Below are positions 42,744-51,200 of a DNA stretch of 64,000 nucleotides, one piece after another (position 1 is the first letter of the stretch; each line of letters begins with the position of its first letter). The stretch lies in assembly GCF_026241155.1 (NCBI RefSeq), contig NZ_JAPFGP010000002.1:248001-312000 (forward strand), in the 5' to 3' direction. A model generated the notes under the pieces. It was not told the origin of the DNA, ran no database searches, and worked only from the letters and a program-made list of their open reading frames with translations. This DNA comes from Paucibacter sp. PLA-PC-4 (GTDB lineage Bacteria; Pseudomonadota; Gammaproteobacteria; Burkholderiales; Burkholderiaceae_C). The position numbers and the translations under genes were made by a program.

Positions 42744-44465
42744 ATGAGCACCCACAAGAACGACGCCTACACGGCCTTGCACAGCGCGTTCCGCTGGCAG
42801 GTGCCCGAGTTTTTCAGTATCGCCGAGGCCTGCTGCGGGCGCTGGGCCCGCGACACGCCGGAGGCCACGGCCGTGCTGTTCGACAGCGACAGCGGCTGTC
42901 GTGCGCACTACAGCTACGGCCAGCTGCAGCGCGCCGCGAACCGGCTCAGCAATGCGCTGCGGCGCCTGGGTGTGCGGCGCGGCGACCGGGTCGCGGTGGT
43001 GCTGCCACAGCGCTTCGAGACCGCGGTGGCCCAGATCGCGATCAGCCAGCTCGGTGCGGTGGCGATGCCGCTGTCCATGCTGTTCGGCCCCGAGGCGCTG
43101 GAGTACCGGCTGCAGGACAGCCGTGCGGTGCTGGCCCTGGTCGAGTGCGGGGCGTTGGAGGCGCTGCGCAGCGTGCGTGCGCGCTGCCCGGCGCTGCGCC
43201 ATCTGATCGTCGTCGGCGACTGCCAGGCAGACTGTGACGAGATTGGCTGGATGGCCGCGCTGCAGGCCGAGGACGCCCGCTTCACGGCCGAGCGGACCAA
43301 GGCCGACGAAGCCGCCGTGCTGATCTACACCAGCGGTACGACCGGCCCGCCCAAGGGCGCGCTGATCCCTAACTGCGCTTTGATTGGCAATCTGAGCGGC
43401 TTTGTCGCCAGCCAGAACTGGTTCGGCTTTGATCCGGCCGCGCCCGGCAAGGGCACGCAGGCGGTGTTCTGGAGCCCGGCCGACTGGGCCTGGACCGGCG
43501 GGCTGATGGATGCGCTCTTGCCAACGCTGTACTTCGGCAGGCCCATCGTCGCCTACCAGGGCCGCTTTGCGCCCGACAAGGCCTTCGAGCTGATGGCCGC
43601 GCACGGCGTGACCCACACCTTTTTGTTCCCAACCGCGCTGAAGGCGATGATGAAGGCGCTGCCGAGGCCGCGTGAACGCTATGCGCTTAAGCTCGAAGCC
43701 ATCATGAGCGCCGGCGAGGCGGTAGGCGATGCGGTGTTCGCCTACTGCCGCGAGCAACTGGGTGTGACGGTCAATGAGATGTTCGGCCAGACCGAGATCA
43801 ACTATGTGGTGGGCAACTGCAGCCGCTTCTGGCCGGCCCGGCCCGGCAGCATGGGTCGGGCTTATCCGGGCCACCGCGTCGCAGTGATCGACGCCGATGG
43901 CAAGACCTGTCCCCCTGGCGTGGCCGGCGATGTAGCGGTACACCGGCGCGATGTGCATGGTCATCCCGATCCGGTGTTTTTCCTGGGCTACTGGGGCCGT
44001 GAGGACGCTACGCGAGCCAAGTTCACCGGCGATCCCGATGACAGCTGGTGCCGCACCGGCGATATGGCGGTGCAGGATAGGGACGGCTATTTCTGGTACC
44101 AGGGCCGCAGCGACGATGTCTTCAAGTCGGCCGGCTACCGCATTGGCCCGAGCGAGATCGAGAACTGTCTGGTCAAGCATGCGGCGGTGGCGAACGCTGC
44201 CGTGGTGCCCAAGCCTGATGCCGAGCGCGGTGCCCTGGTCAAGGCCTATGTGGTGTTGGCTGCGGGGCAGCAGGGCTCGGCGGCGCTGATCGCCGAGCTG
44301 CAGGCCCATGTCAAGGGCCGGCTCGCGCCCTACGAATACCCGAAGGAGATCGAGTTCATTGAGGCCCTGCCGATGACCACCACCGGCAAGCTGCAGCGTG
44401 GCGTTTTGCGGCGGCAGGAGCAGGAGCGGGCGGCGGCGCGGCAGATCACGCCTGTCATGGGTTGA
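42744..44465 (+). CDS. AMP-dependent acyl-CoA synthetase (ACS/MACS type)
   Basis: A 573-residue adenylate-forming enzyme. ATP-binding motif YTSGTTGPPKGA, then FGQTEINYVVGN, WCRTGDM and DDVFKSAGYRIGP (hinge), ending with TTGKLQRG, which bears the catalytic lysine. The arrangement is that of medium-chain or acetyl/propionyl-CoA synthetases. Activates a carboxylate to its CoA thioester at the cost of ATP to AMP. GCGGAGG stands just before ATG 42744. It overlaps tail-to-tail with the dead FitB-like gene that follows on the other strand (10 bases). Confidence 0.92.
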   Translation: MSTHKNDAYTALHSAFRWQVPEFFSIAEACCGRWARDTPEATAVLFDSDSGCRAHYSYGQLQRAANRLSNALRRLGVRRGDRVAVVLPQRFETAVAQIAISQLGAVAMPLSMLFGPEALEYRLQDSRAVLALVECGALEALRSVRARCPALRHLIVVGDCQADCDEIGWMAALQAEDARFTAERTKADEAAVLIYTSGTTGPPKGALIPNCALIGNLSGFVASQNWFGFDPAAPGKGTQAVFWSPADWAWTGGLMDALLPTLYFGRPIVAYQGRFAPDKAFELMAAHGVTHTFLFPTALKAMMKALPRPRERYALKLEAIMSAGEAVGDAVFAYCREQLGVTVNEMFGQTEINYVVGNCSRFWPARPGSMGRAYPGHRVAVIDADGKTCPPGVAGDVAVHRRDVHGHPDPVFFLGYWGREDATRAKFTGDPDDSWCRTGDMAVQDRDGYFWYQGRSDDVFKSAGYRIGPSEIENCLVKHAAVANAAVVPKPDAERGALVKAYVVLAAGQQGSAALIAELQAHVKGRLAPYEYPKEIEFIEALPMTTTGKLQRGVLRRQEQERAAARQITPVMG

Positions 44466-44864
44466 TGTCGGACGCTGCAGCGGCTTCGAAAGGACCGGTG
44501 TTCCGAGCGAAAACGGCGAAGCCATGGGATGCTGTGATCGCCCCGAAATAGCCTTGGGCCGAGGCAATGGCCGGGCCCGCACTGCGGGCCTTGGCCATCA
44601 GGGCCGCACCAGCCTTTGTGCAGGGCGGATCAAAGGGCAGCATGCGGCCGGCGAACGGGGGCAGCACGCGCTTTTCCAGGTTTTCTTGAAGCCGCGTGCG
44701 TCACTGGCCGATCGGAAGCAGCGCGACGCCCGTCGGCGACTGCGCCACCGTGATGGCGCCAAGGAACAGGGCTTCCATCGCTTTGGCGTCAGTTCATTCG
44801 CTGACCCGTGGCTCGGACGGGTGGCGCAACGGTTGCTACATCACACTCATGTCGAGCATGATCA
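44455..44864 (-). pseudogene. FitB/VapC-type PIN toxin, decayed
   Basis: Minus-strand reading gives MLDM followed by several stops, then ALFLGAITVAQSPTGVALL, another stop, and LEKRVLPPFAGRMLPFD, then ASAQGYFGAITASHGFAVF and FARNTGPFE, ending INP. These pieces match in order the PIN-domain toxin FitB/VapC: AITVAE..YGIALLP, FAGR.LPFD, the middle PI..AD.QIAAIA and the final TRN..DF. The conserved acidic residues at the N-terminus and in the middle have been lost (AQ for AE, SAQGYF for DAQIA), and there are in-frame stops. Dead toxin of a type II module. Confidence 0.78.
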
Positions 44865-45164
44865 TCCGAGGCCCGGGGCTTGGGCGTTGTTCTTGTCACG
44901 CGTACGCTCGAACACGGCGAGTTCCGCATCGCTCAACTTGGACCGACGGCCTAAATCAGCCGACAGCGAACCCAGCTTCAGGCGGCCCTGAGTGTTGATG
45001 GCAGCCTCCAGGATCTCGCACACCTCGGCCTCCCGGCTCTGGCAATTTAGAGCCGCGCGCACGCGCAGGGAGAGGTGAATATCATCTGAAGCTACGCGCA
45101 GAGCATGGCCAAGGCGATCGCCTCGAATGCACTCTTTGCATGCAATCTGCAGTTTTGCATTCAA
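44862..45164 (-). pseudogene. FitA-like antitoxin, probably decayed N-terminus
   Basis: An open frame of 100 codons whose second half fits FitA-type ribbon-helix-helix antitoxins: LSLRVRAALNCQSREAEVCEILEAAI matches the strand and the two helices, and LGSLSADLGRRSKLSDAELAVFERTRDK is the toxin-binding tail. The stop overlaps the beginning of the toxin remnant. The first 25 residues do not resemble the normal DNA-binding strand (for example MA.ITIRNLD), so the start may be lost. Might still be translated, but there is no living toxin to neutralise. Confidence 0.6.
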
Positions 45165-45190
45165 ATGCCCCGGTCATCGCCGGGTTCCGG

Positions 45191-45946
45191 CTACTGCGCC
45201 CGCGAGCTCGTTAGCCGCACGCTGAGTCGGGCATCGGCCGGCGCCACCAGGCGTGCCGCGTCGGGCCAGGGCTCGGCGCCGGTCAGCGTGGTGCAGGGCG
45301 GGCTGGGCTTGTCCTTGGGCGCGTCGGGGTCGCGATCCTTGGGCTCGGCCGCGAGCGGCAGGCCCAGCAACTGGCCCTGCTCGTCGCGCCACTCCATCTC
45401 CCACGTCGCCTCGGCGCTGCAGACCCGCACGCCCTGGATCTGCGGGAACAGCCAGCGCGCATACCAGGGCAGCAGCTCGCTGCGCAGGGTGCGGGCGATG
45501 CCGGTGATACGGCGCACCGTGGCCATGCTCAGCTGGTCGGGTGGCGTGGTCAGGCGGATGCGGCCCTGCATCTCTGCCGCTCCGCGCGGGATATTGCTGG
45601 CCAGCTCCGCCCCCTTGGCCTGCTCCGGCGGCAGCAAGGGCAGCTCGAAGCGGCCCTCGGCGTCGACCTTGATCGGTAGATAGCCTTCCTCATGGGCCAC
45701 CGCCAGCTTCGGCGCGGGCTGGGCCGTGAAGGTCTTGGGGCCGAGCTTGAAGTCCATCACGATCAGGCCCTGGCCGTACTTCTTCAGCCCCTGCAGCATC
45801 GTGTTCATGCGCTCGTAAGGCATCGCGGCGGGATCGCGCACCAGGCCGACCTGGACGGTGTCGAGCTGGGCGGGCGGCTGCGTCTGCGCCTGCGCCAGTG
45901 CGGCGGGCAGGGCAATGAAGTACAGCAGCCAGATCGGCTTGGTCAT
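45191..45946 (-). CDS. hypothetical secreted protein
   Basis: A 251-residue protein with a clear signal peptide (MTKPIWLLYFIALPAALAQA) and no membrane anchor afterwards. Noted segments: YERMNTMLQGLKKYGQGLIVMDFKLGPK and, later, TVRRITGIARTLRSELLPWYARWLFPQIQGVRVC. Two cysteines (in GVRVCSAE and PPCTTL) could form a disulfide. Family unknown. Start ATG 45946 has GGAG seven bases upstream. It is the last of four same-strand genes that begin with a DUF2975/XRE pair; 30 bases separate it from the preceding gene. Confidence 0.75.
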   Translation of the reverse strand: MTKPIWLLYFIALPAALAQAQTQPPAQLDTVQVGLVRDPAAMPYERMNTMLQGLKKYGQGLIVMDFKLGPKTFTAQPAPKLAVAHEEGYLPIKVDAEGRFELPLLPPEQAKGAELASNIPRGAAEMQGRIRLTTPPDQLSMATVRRITGIARTLRSELLPWYARWLFPQIQGVRVCSAEATWEMEWRDEQGQLLGLPLAAEPKDRDPDAPKDKPSPPCTTLTGAEPWPDAARLVAPADARLSVRLTSSRAQ

Positions 45947-45976
45947 GGGCAACTCCGTGTCGAATGTTCTGTCTGT

Positions 45977-46540
45977 TCAGCGGCGGCACTTGCCACGCGC
46001 CTCCGCCAGCAGCCAAAAGGGTGCGCTGAGCAACCCCATGCCGCCGCCTGCGAACTCGCCTTTCAGGCAGTCGCCGTCGGCGCTCCTGGCGATGTCATGG
46101 CCCAGTCGTTGCTGGGTGGTCTCGGGCAGGGATTTCGCCTGTGCCGCCTCGGGGGCGCTCAGCGCGGCCTGGCGCACCGCGCGCCGCGTCGCTTCGCTGT
46201 CGAGCAGCGAGGGCAAGGGGGCGGAGGCAGGCGGCGTGGCAGATGGACTGGCGGCGAGGGCTTCGGGCGGGATGTTGACCGCAGGTGGCTGCGCGCTGAT
46301 CGTGTCGGGCATCGCCCGCGCTGCGGCACGCGGCTGCGTGATGCTGATCGGTCTTGGCGCGACAGCAGGCGGCTGAGGGCGGGCAGCCGGCCGGGCCAGG
46401 GGCTGCAGGCGCAGGCTGATCAGCTGCCGCTCGGTTTTGTGCGCAGGCGCGGACGAGTTCCCCTGCGTCAGCAGCAGCCAAAGTAGGCCGTGGATCAGCA
46501 GCACCAGCAGCAGCGCGGGCCGGGCCAGGCGCTTGATCAT
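45977..46540 (-). CDS. hypothetical membrane-anchored, proline-rich protein
   Basis: A 187-residue protein. A single N-terminal membrane helix (LARPALLLVLLIHGLLWLLL) is followed by a proline/alanine-rich periplasmic stretch and then a small C-terminal region with DGDCLKGEFAGGGMGLLSAPFWLLAEARGKC. The architecture recalls TonB-like or cell-envelope spacer proteins, but the C-terminal domain is not TonB. ATG 46540 overlaps the TGA of the XRE regulator gene, so the two are coupled. Confidence 0.7.
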   Translation of the reverse strand: MIKRLARPALLLVLLIHGLLWLLLTQGNSSAPAHKTERQLISLRLQPLARPAARPQPPAVAPRPISITQPRAAARAMPDTISAQPPAVNIPPEALAASPSATPPASAPLPSLLDSEATRRAVRQAALSAPEAAQAKSLPETTQQRLGHDIARSADGDCLKGEFAGGGMGLLSAPFWLLAEARGKCRR

Positions 46541-46773
46541 GCGTCCGGACCCTGGGCCGGCGTTGCTGGGCCGCTCTCATAGCCCAGCAGATCGCCGGGC
46601 TGGCATTCCAGCACCTCGCAGATTCGGGCAAGCGTCTCAAAGCGCACGCCGCGCACCTTTCCGGATTTCAAGAGCGAGAGATTGGCCTCGGTGATGCCGA
46701 TGCGCTCGGCCAGCTCGCGCGAGCGCATTTTGCGCCGCGCCAGCATCAGGTCCAGGGTCACGAGGATGGGCAT
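46537..46773 (-). CDS. XRE family helix-turn-helix regulator (YozG-like)
   Basis: A 78-residue Cro/C1-type DNA-binding protein: LMLARRKMRSRELAERIGITEANLSLLKSGKVRGVRFETLARICEVLECQPGDLL covers all five helices. This short form is regularly found directly downstream of a DUF2975 membrane protein, which is the case here, and the pair is thought to act as a membrane-signalled regulator. Start ATG 46773 precedes the conserved region; the stop overlaps the next gene (ATGA). Confidence 0.88.
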   Translation of the reverse strand: MPILVTLDLMLARRKMRSRELAERIGITEANLSLLKSGKVRGVRFETLARICEVLECQPGDLLGYESGPATPAQGPDA

Positions 46774-46787
46774 GCCGCTTGCCTGTC

Positions 46788-47354
46788 TCAGATGAACTCG
46801 GCGTTCTCGTCTGCCACTCGCACCGCTTCTCGCATCACCGCAGCAATGGCCAGCAGCATCAGGCCGAACAGCAGGCACAGATAGTGTTCGGACGATAGTG
46901 TCAACGCGAGCTGGCGCTCACCGGGCGGATTGCCCAGGGTCAGGGCCAGCAGAGCCAGGGTCTGGCCCAGCGGCATCGCCAGCGCCAGGCCGACCAGTGC
47001 CAGGCCCAGGCGGTGCAGATGACGCACCGGCGCCAGCGCCAGCAGTTCGCTGCGCGCATAGCAGCCGAACAGGCACCAGACCTGCCACATCGCCCAGGCG
47101 CCTACTAGGGCCGGCAGCGCCGAGGCCGCGAGTCCGGCCAGGCGGGAGCCTCCGTCCAGTTGCAGGTTGGCGGCACTGGAGCCCCATTCCTGGCGTGCCA
47201 CCCTGGCCACCCACTCCGGCTGGCTCCAGAACAGCAGGGGCAGCAGCAGCTGGGCCGCACCTCCCACCAAGGCGAGCAGGCGCACCAGCCGTATCAGGCC
47301 CTGGATGCGGCGCTGGCCGCCGAAATGGCTGGTGTGGGTGCTCATGGTGGCCAT
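46788..47354 (-). CDS. DUF2975 domain membrane protein
   Basis: A 188-residue protein with four hydrophobic segments (LVRLLALVGGAAQLLLPLLF, ALPALVGAWAMWQVWCLFGCYA, LGLALVGLALAMPLGQTLALLALTL and LCLLFGLMLLAIAAVM), ending in ADENAEFI, typical of DUF2975. These proteins are paired with small XRE regulators, as here 14 bases downstream. ATG 47354 and ATG 47345 are both possible; neither has a strong ribosome binding site. Function unknown. Confidence 0.82.
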   Translation of the reverse strand: MATMSTHTSHFGGQRRIQGLIRLVRLLALVGGAAQLLLPLLFWSQPEWVARVARQEWGSSAANLQLDGGSRLAGLAASALPALVGAWAMWQVWCLFGCYARSELLALAPVRHLHRLGLALVGLALAMPLGQTLALLALTLGNPPGERQLALTLSSEHYLCLLFGLMLLAIAAVMREAVRVADENAEFI

Positions 47355-47368
47355 GTGTTGACAAGAAA

Positions 47369-47379
47369 TTTACTGTAAA
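47369..47379. promoter_or_regulatory. palindrome in AT-rich promoter of the DUF2975/XRE operon
   Basis: TTTACTGTAAA is a perfect palindrome apart from its central base, and lies in a markedly AT-rich stretch (about 47361-47415) that contrasts with the GC-rich surroundings. It sits 15 bases upstream of the first ATG of the DUF2975 gene. A binding site for the XRE protein of the operon is the simplest reading. Confidence 0.45.
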
Positions 47380-47506
47380 ACAATAAAAAATAGATGTAAA
47401 GCAAAAAATATTCGGGCGCATAGCGAGCGGCGATGGCCGACCGCGACTTGCGGCACACTGCCGCCTGATCAGGCCTGCATGCCGCAGGAGCCAGGAGTAA
47501 AGAAAG

Positions 47507-48562
47507 ATGGAATTCACCACATTGGGCCGCTCGGACTTGCGCGTGAGCCGGATCTGCCTGGGCACGATGACCTTCGGCGAGCAGGTCGACGAGGCCGCCA
47601 GCCATGCCTTGCTGGACAGCGCCGTGGCCCAGGGCATCAACTTCATTGACATGGCCGAGATGTACCCGGTGCCGGCCCGCGCCGAGACCTTTGCGGATAC
47701 CGAACGCATCATCGGCCGCTGGCTCAGCCGCCGGCCGGGCCTGCGTGAGAAGCTGGTGATCGCGACCAAGGTCAGCGGCCCCTCGCGCGGCTACGGCTGG
47801 ATCCGCCAGGGCTCGCCCGATCTGACGGCCGCCGACATCATCGCCGCCTGCGAGGCCAGCCTGCAGCGCCTGCAGATCGACCATATCGATCTCTACCAGA
47901 TCCACTGGCCGGCCCGCCATGTGCCGATGTTCGGCGGGCAGTTCTTCGAGCCGGCCAAGGACCAGCCAGTCACGCCCATCTTGGCCCAGCTCGAAGCGCT
48001 GGGCCAGTTGGTCAAGGCCGGCAAGGTGCGACACATCGGCTTGTCCAATGAAACGCCGTATGGCGTGGCCGAGTTCATCCATCTGGCGGAACAGCACGGT
48101 CTGCCGCGCGTGGTCTCGGTGCAGAATGCCTATAGCCTGGTCAACCGCGTGCCTGAGAACGGGCTCGACGAGGCGCTGTACCGCCACCAGGTTTCGCTGC
48201 TGGCTTACTCGCCGCTGGCCTTCGGCACGCTGACCGGCAAGTACGACGCCAGTGGCTTGGCCGACCCGGCGTCCGGCCGGCTCGCGTTGTTCGAGAGCAT
48301 GAAGAAGCAGCGCTGGGCCCGGCCCGAGACGCTCGCCGCCGCGCGGCGCTACAACGCGCTGGCCCGCGCGCACGACTTGAGTCCGACGCGCATGGCACTG
48401 GCCTGGTGCTATGGCCGTTGGCAGACCGCCAGCTCCATCATCGGCGTCACCAGCCAGGCCCAGCTTGACGAGGACATCGCGGCCTGGGGCACGGTGCTAT
48501 CGCCGGAGCTGCTGGCCGAGATCGACACGGTCCGCTGGGAGATCCGCGACCCGGCGCAGTGA
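47507..48562 (+). CDS. aldo/keto reductase (Tas-like)
   Basis: A 351-residue NADP(H)-dependent aldo/keto reductase. GTMTFGEQVDEAASHALLDSAVAQGINFIDMAEMYP contains the catalytic Asp and Tyr, followed by a lysine (VIATKV) and histidine (YQIHWP) of the tetrad; GVTSQAQLDEDI in the C-terminal part is the phosphate-binding loop of NADP. The close length and sequence pattern fit the Tas/YghZ group. Ribosome binding site AGGAG precedes the ATG at about 12 bases. Single gene. Confidence 0.92.
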   Translation: MEFTTLGRSDLRVSRICLGTMTFGEQVDEAASHALLDSAVAQGINFIDMAEMYPVPARAETFADTERIIGRWLSRRPGLREKLVIATKVSGPSRGYGWIRQGSPDLTAADIIAACEASLQRLQIDHIDLYQIHWPARHVPMFGGQFFEPAKDQPVTPILAQLEALGQLVKAGKVRHIGLSNETPYGVAEFIHLAEQHGLPRVVSVQNAYSLVNRVPENGLDEALYRHQVSLLAYSPLAFGTLTGKYDASGLADPASGRLALFESMKKQRWARPETLAAARRYNALARAHDLSPTRMALAWCYGRWQTASSIIGVTSQAQLDEDIAAWGTVLSPELLAEIDTVRWEIRDPAQ

Positions 48563-48589
48563 ACCTCAGGGTCTAGAATCCTTCTCGCG

Positions 48590-48994
48590 ATGCGCGCCCA
48601 CACCTCCTTCCACCGCTGCACGGCCTTGCTGGCCGTGCTGGCGCTGCTGTGGGCGGCTCTGGTGCCGGGTCTTGCCCATGCGCTGCAGACCCGCTCCGAC
48701 AGCGTCTGGGTCGAAGTCTGCACCGTGCAGGGCCCCGGCTTTGTGCGCCTGGATACGGCGGTCCTTGCCGAGGATCCGCTGGCGCCGCTGGAGCTGGGAA
48801 AAAAGAGCAGCCCCTGGGGCGAGCATTGCCCGCTGTGCACGTTGCCTGTTGATCACTCGGCCCCGCCGCCGACCCTGCCCACCGGCGCCTCGCCGACCCT
48901 GGGCTTTGAGCGCCCGCTCGCTTTCTGGCGCGCCCCGCGCTTGCTCGCCGTCTGGGCCAGCGCCCAGGCGCGCGCGCCCCCGCTGACGACCTGA
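48590..48994 (+). CDS. DUF2946-like secreted protein
   Basis: A 134-residue exported protein with an N-terminal hydrophobic helix (CTALLAVLALLWAALVPGLAHA) and a conserved EHCPLCTLPVDHSAPP motif, Cys-Pro-x-Cys with a nearby histidine, typical of DUF2946. Proteins of this kind are often encoded just before TonB-dependent receptors and PepSY proteins, exactly as here, and are suspected to handle copper or other metals. The first gene of a probable uptake operon; the receptor follows after 71 bases. Confidence 0.8.
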   Translation: MRAHTSFHRCTALLAVLALLWAALVPGLAHALQTRSDSVWVEVCTVQGPGFVRLDTAVLAEDPLAPLELGKKSSPWGEHCPLCTLPVDHSAPPPTLPTGASPTLGFERPLAFWRAPRLLAVWASAQARAPPLTT

Positions 48995-49065
48995 CAGTAG
49001 TTCCTCGCCCGATTTCGCCGGCCCTGCCTTGCTTGCAGCGGCCGGCCCCTCTGTCATGTCCGTCA

Positions 49066-51198
49066 ATGAAAAAATATTTGATCAGCGTGCTGGCTGTGCT
49101 GGCCTGCACCCGTGCCCACGCCCACCAACATGAACAACTGCAGCCGGTCCTGGTCACCGGCAGCGCCCAGCGCAGCGATCTCGACGAGGCCGCCGGCAGC
49201 AGCTCCCGGCTCGGCCTGAGCCTGCGCGAGACCCCGGCTAGCGTGACCGTGGTCTCGCGCGATGAGATTGAGCGGCGCGTCTATGTCAATACCCAGGAGG
49301 TGCTCAAGAGCGTGCCCGGCGTGGTCTTTGCCGACCCGCCGGGCTCGGCCGGCAGCGTGTTCTACCGCGGCTTCGGCTCGGGCTCGCTGTCCCAGCTCTA
49401 CAACGGCATCAGCGTGCAGTACGACGCGATCGCCGCGCGGCCGCTGGACAGCTGGCTGGTTGAGCGGGTCGAGGCCATCGGCGGTGCCTCGAGCTTTCTG
49501 AACGGCTCGGGCGCGGTGGGCGGCACGATCAATGTGATCAGCAAGATCGCGGATCGCGGCGGCGACATCAGCCGCCTGCGCCTGGGCCTGGGCGACCGCG
49601 GCGCCCAGGGCTCGGCCAGCCTGCAGCGCAGTCTCGGCGAGCAGGTCTTGCGTGTCGAGCTGAACCGCAACGAAGGCGCGCTCTGGACCCAGGGCCGCGA
49701 GCGCACGGCCTGGCAGGCCAGCGCCTCCTGGCTGGCGCCGCTGAGCGCGGGCCTGACCCACACGCTGGCCGTCGAGCGCCAGCACGAGAAGGTCATGCAA
49801 CCCTACTGGGGCACACCGATGCTGCGCGCCGCCGACGGCACGGTGCCCGCCGGCCAGCTGCACTTCGACGCGGCGACCTTGGGCGTCAACTACAACGTGC
49901 TCGACGGCCGCTACCAGCAGGACGTGACCTGGGCCCGCTCCATCCTGGCGTGGCGCGTCAGCGAACGCACGCGGCTGAGCCACACGCTCTACCTCTACGA
50001 CGCGCTGCGCGACTACGAGAATGTCGAGACCTATGTCTTCAAGAACGGCAACAGCGCAGTCGAGCGCCGCGATGCGCTGCTGCAGCGCCATGACCAGCGC
50101 GTCTGGGGCAGCCGCACCGAGCTGAGCCACGGCAGCGAGATCGCCGGTCTGCGCTCGGACTTCGCGGCCGGCCTGGACTGGAGCTTCAACCAGCAGACCC
50201 GCTTCCCGCTGTCGGTGGCCGGGCCTTTCGACACCACCGATCCCTACCAGCCCGTCGCCAGCTACTTCTACAGCACCCCGGGCATCAAGCCCGGCTACAG
50301 CCCTGGCGCCAGCAATCTGCTGCGCACGCTGGCGCTGTTCGTCGAGAACCGCACCGTGCTGGGCGGCGGCTATGCCCTGGTCAGCGCCTTGCGCTGGGAC
50401 CGCATCGCGCTGGATGTGCGCAACCACCGCACCGTGACAGCCACCAATCCGGCCCTGTTCACGACCGACTTCAAGCCGCTGACCGGCCGGCTGGGTCTGG
50501 TCAAGGACCTCAGCAAGGACTGGCAGGTCTATGCCCAGACCAGCAGCGCGGCCGACCCGCCGTCCGGCGTGCTGGCCACGGCCGGCGCCAGCGCGCTGCG
50601 CAGCTTCGAGCTGACGCGCGGCCGCCAGCTCGAGATCGGCAGCAAGCTCGCCTTCGACCAGGGGCGCGGTCAGGCCACCGTGGCGCTGTACGACCTGCGC
50701 CGCAAGAACTTCTCCATCACCGACCCCAACAACAGCAGCAATGTGCTGCCAGTCGGTGCGCAGAGCAGCCGTGGCGCCGAGCTCAGGCTGCAGTGGCGAC
50801 CCAGCGCCCAGCTGAGCCTGAGCGGACAGCTGAGCCACACCCGCGCGCGCTACAAAGCCTTCACCGAAGGCACGGTCTCGCGCGCCGGCCAGACCCCGGC
50901 GAATGTGCCGACCTGGGTGGCCGGCGCCGCGCTGGACTGGCAGCCGCTGGAGAGCCTGGGCCTGGGCATGGACTGGCGCCATGTCGGCAAGCGCTATGCC
51001 AATGTCGCCAACACGATCTGGGACGGCGCCTACAACCTCGTCGGCGCCAGCGCCACCTTCAAGATCGACCGCCAGACCACGCTGCAGGCCCGCGTCGACA
51101 ACCTCGGCGATGAACGCTATGTAGCCAGCCTCAGCAGCAATCTGCCTTATCTGGGCGCGCCCCGCAGCGTCAGCCTGGCGGTGGACTGGAAGTTCTGA
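49066..51198 (+). CDS. TonB-dependent siderophore-type outer-membrane receptor
   Basis: A 710-residue outer-membrane protein. Signal peptide MKKYLISVLAVLACTRAHA, then the plug domain with ETPASVTVVSRDEIERRVYVNTQEVLKSVPGVVF and GGTINVISK, and a 22-strand barrel ending in the aromatic SVSLAVDWKF. It takes up a large ligand, probably a metal chelate, using TonB energy. ATG 49066 is the start of the signal peptide; the frame opens at 49033 without a signal. It is followed 2 bases later by a PepSY protein, which supports a role in ferric-siderophore or copper handling. Confidence 0.93.
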   Translation: MKKYLISVLAVLACTRAHAHQHEQLQPVLVTGSAQRSDLDEAAGSSSRLGLSLRETPASVTVVSRDEIERRVYVNTQEVLKSVPGVVFADPPGSAGSVFYRGFGSGSLSQLYNGISVQYDAIAARPLDSWLVERVEAIGGASSFLNGSGAVGGTINVISKIADRGGDISRLRLGLGDRGAQGSASLQRSLGEQVLRVELNRNEGALWTQGRERTAWQASASWLAPLSAGLTHTLAVERQHEKVMQPYWGTPMLRAADGTVPAGQLHFDAATLGVNYNVLDGRYQQDVTWARSILAWRVSERTRLSHTLYLYDALRDYENVETYVFKNGNSAVERRDALLQRHDQRVWGSRTELSHGSEIAGLRSDFAAGLDWSFNQQTRFPLSVAGPFDTTDPYQPVASYFYSTPGIKPGYSPGASNLLRTLALFVENRTVLGGGYALVSALRWDRIALDVRNHRTVTATNPALFTTDFKPLTGRLGLVKDLSKDWQVYAQTSSAADPPSGVLATAGASALRSFELTRGRQLEIGSKLAFDQGRGQATVALYDLRRKNFSITDPNNSSNVLPVGAQSSRGAELRLQWRPSAQLSLSGQLSHTRARYKAFTEGTVSRAGQTPANVPTWVAGAALDWQPLESLGLGMDWRHVGKRYANVANTIWDGAYNLVGASATFKIDRQTTLQARVDNLGDERYVASLSSNLPYLGAPRSVSLAVDWKF

Positions 51199-51200
51199 GC

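Noticed and set aside
42720-44582. 620-codon minus-strand open frame across the acyl-CoA synthetase
   Set aside because: Antisense shadow; the plus strand has all adenylation motifs, and the antisense product has no recognisable domain.
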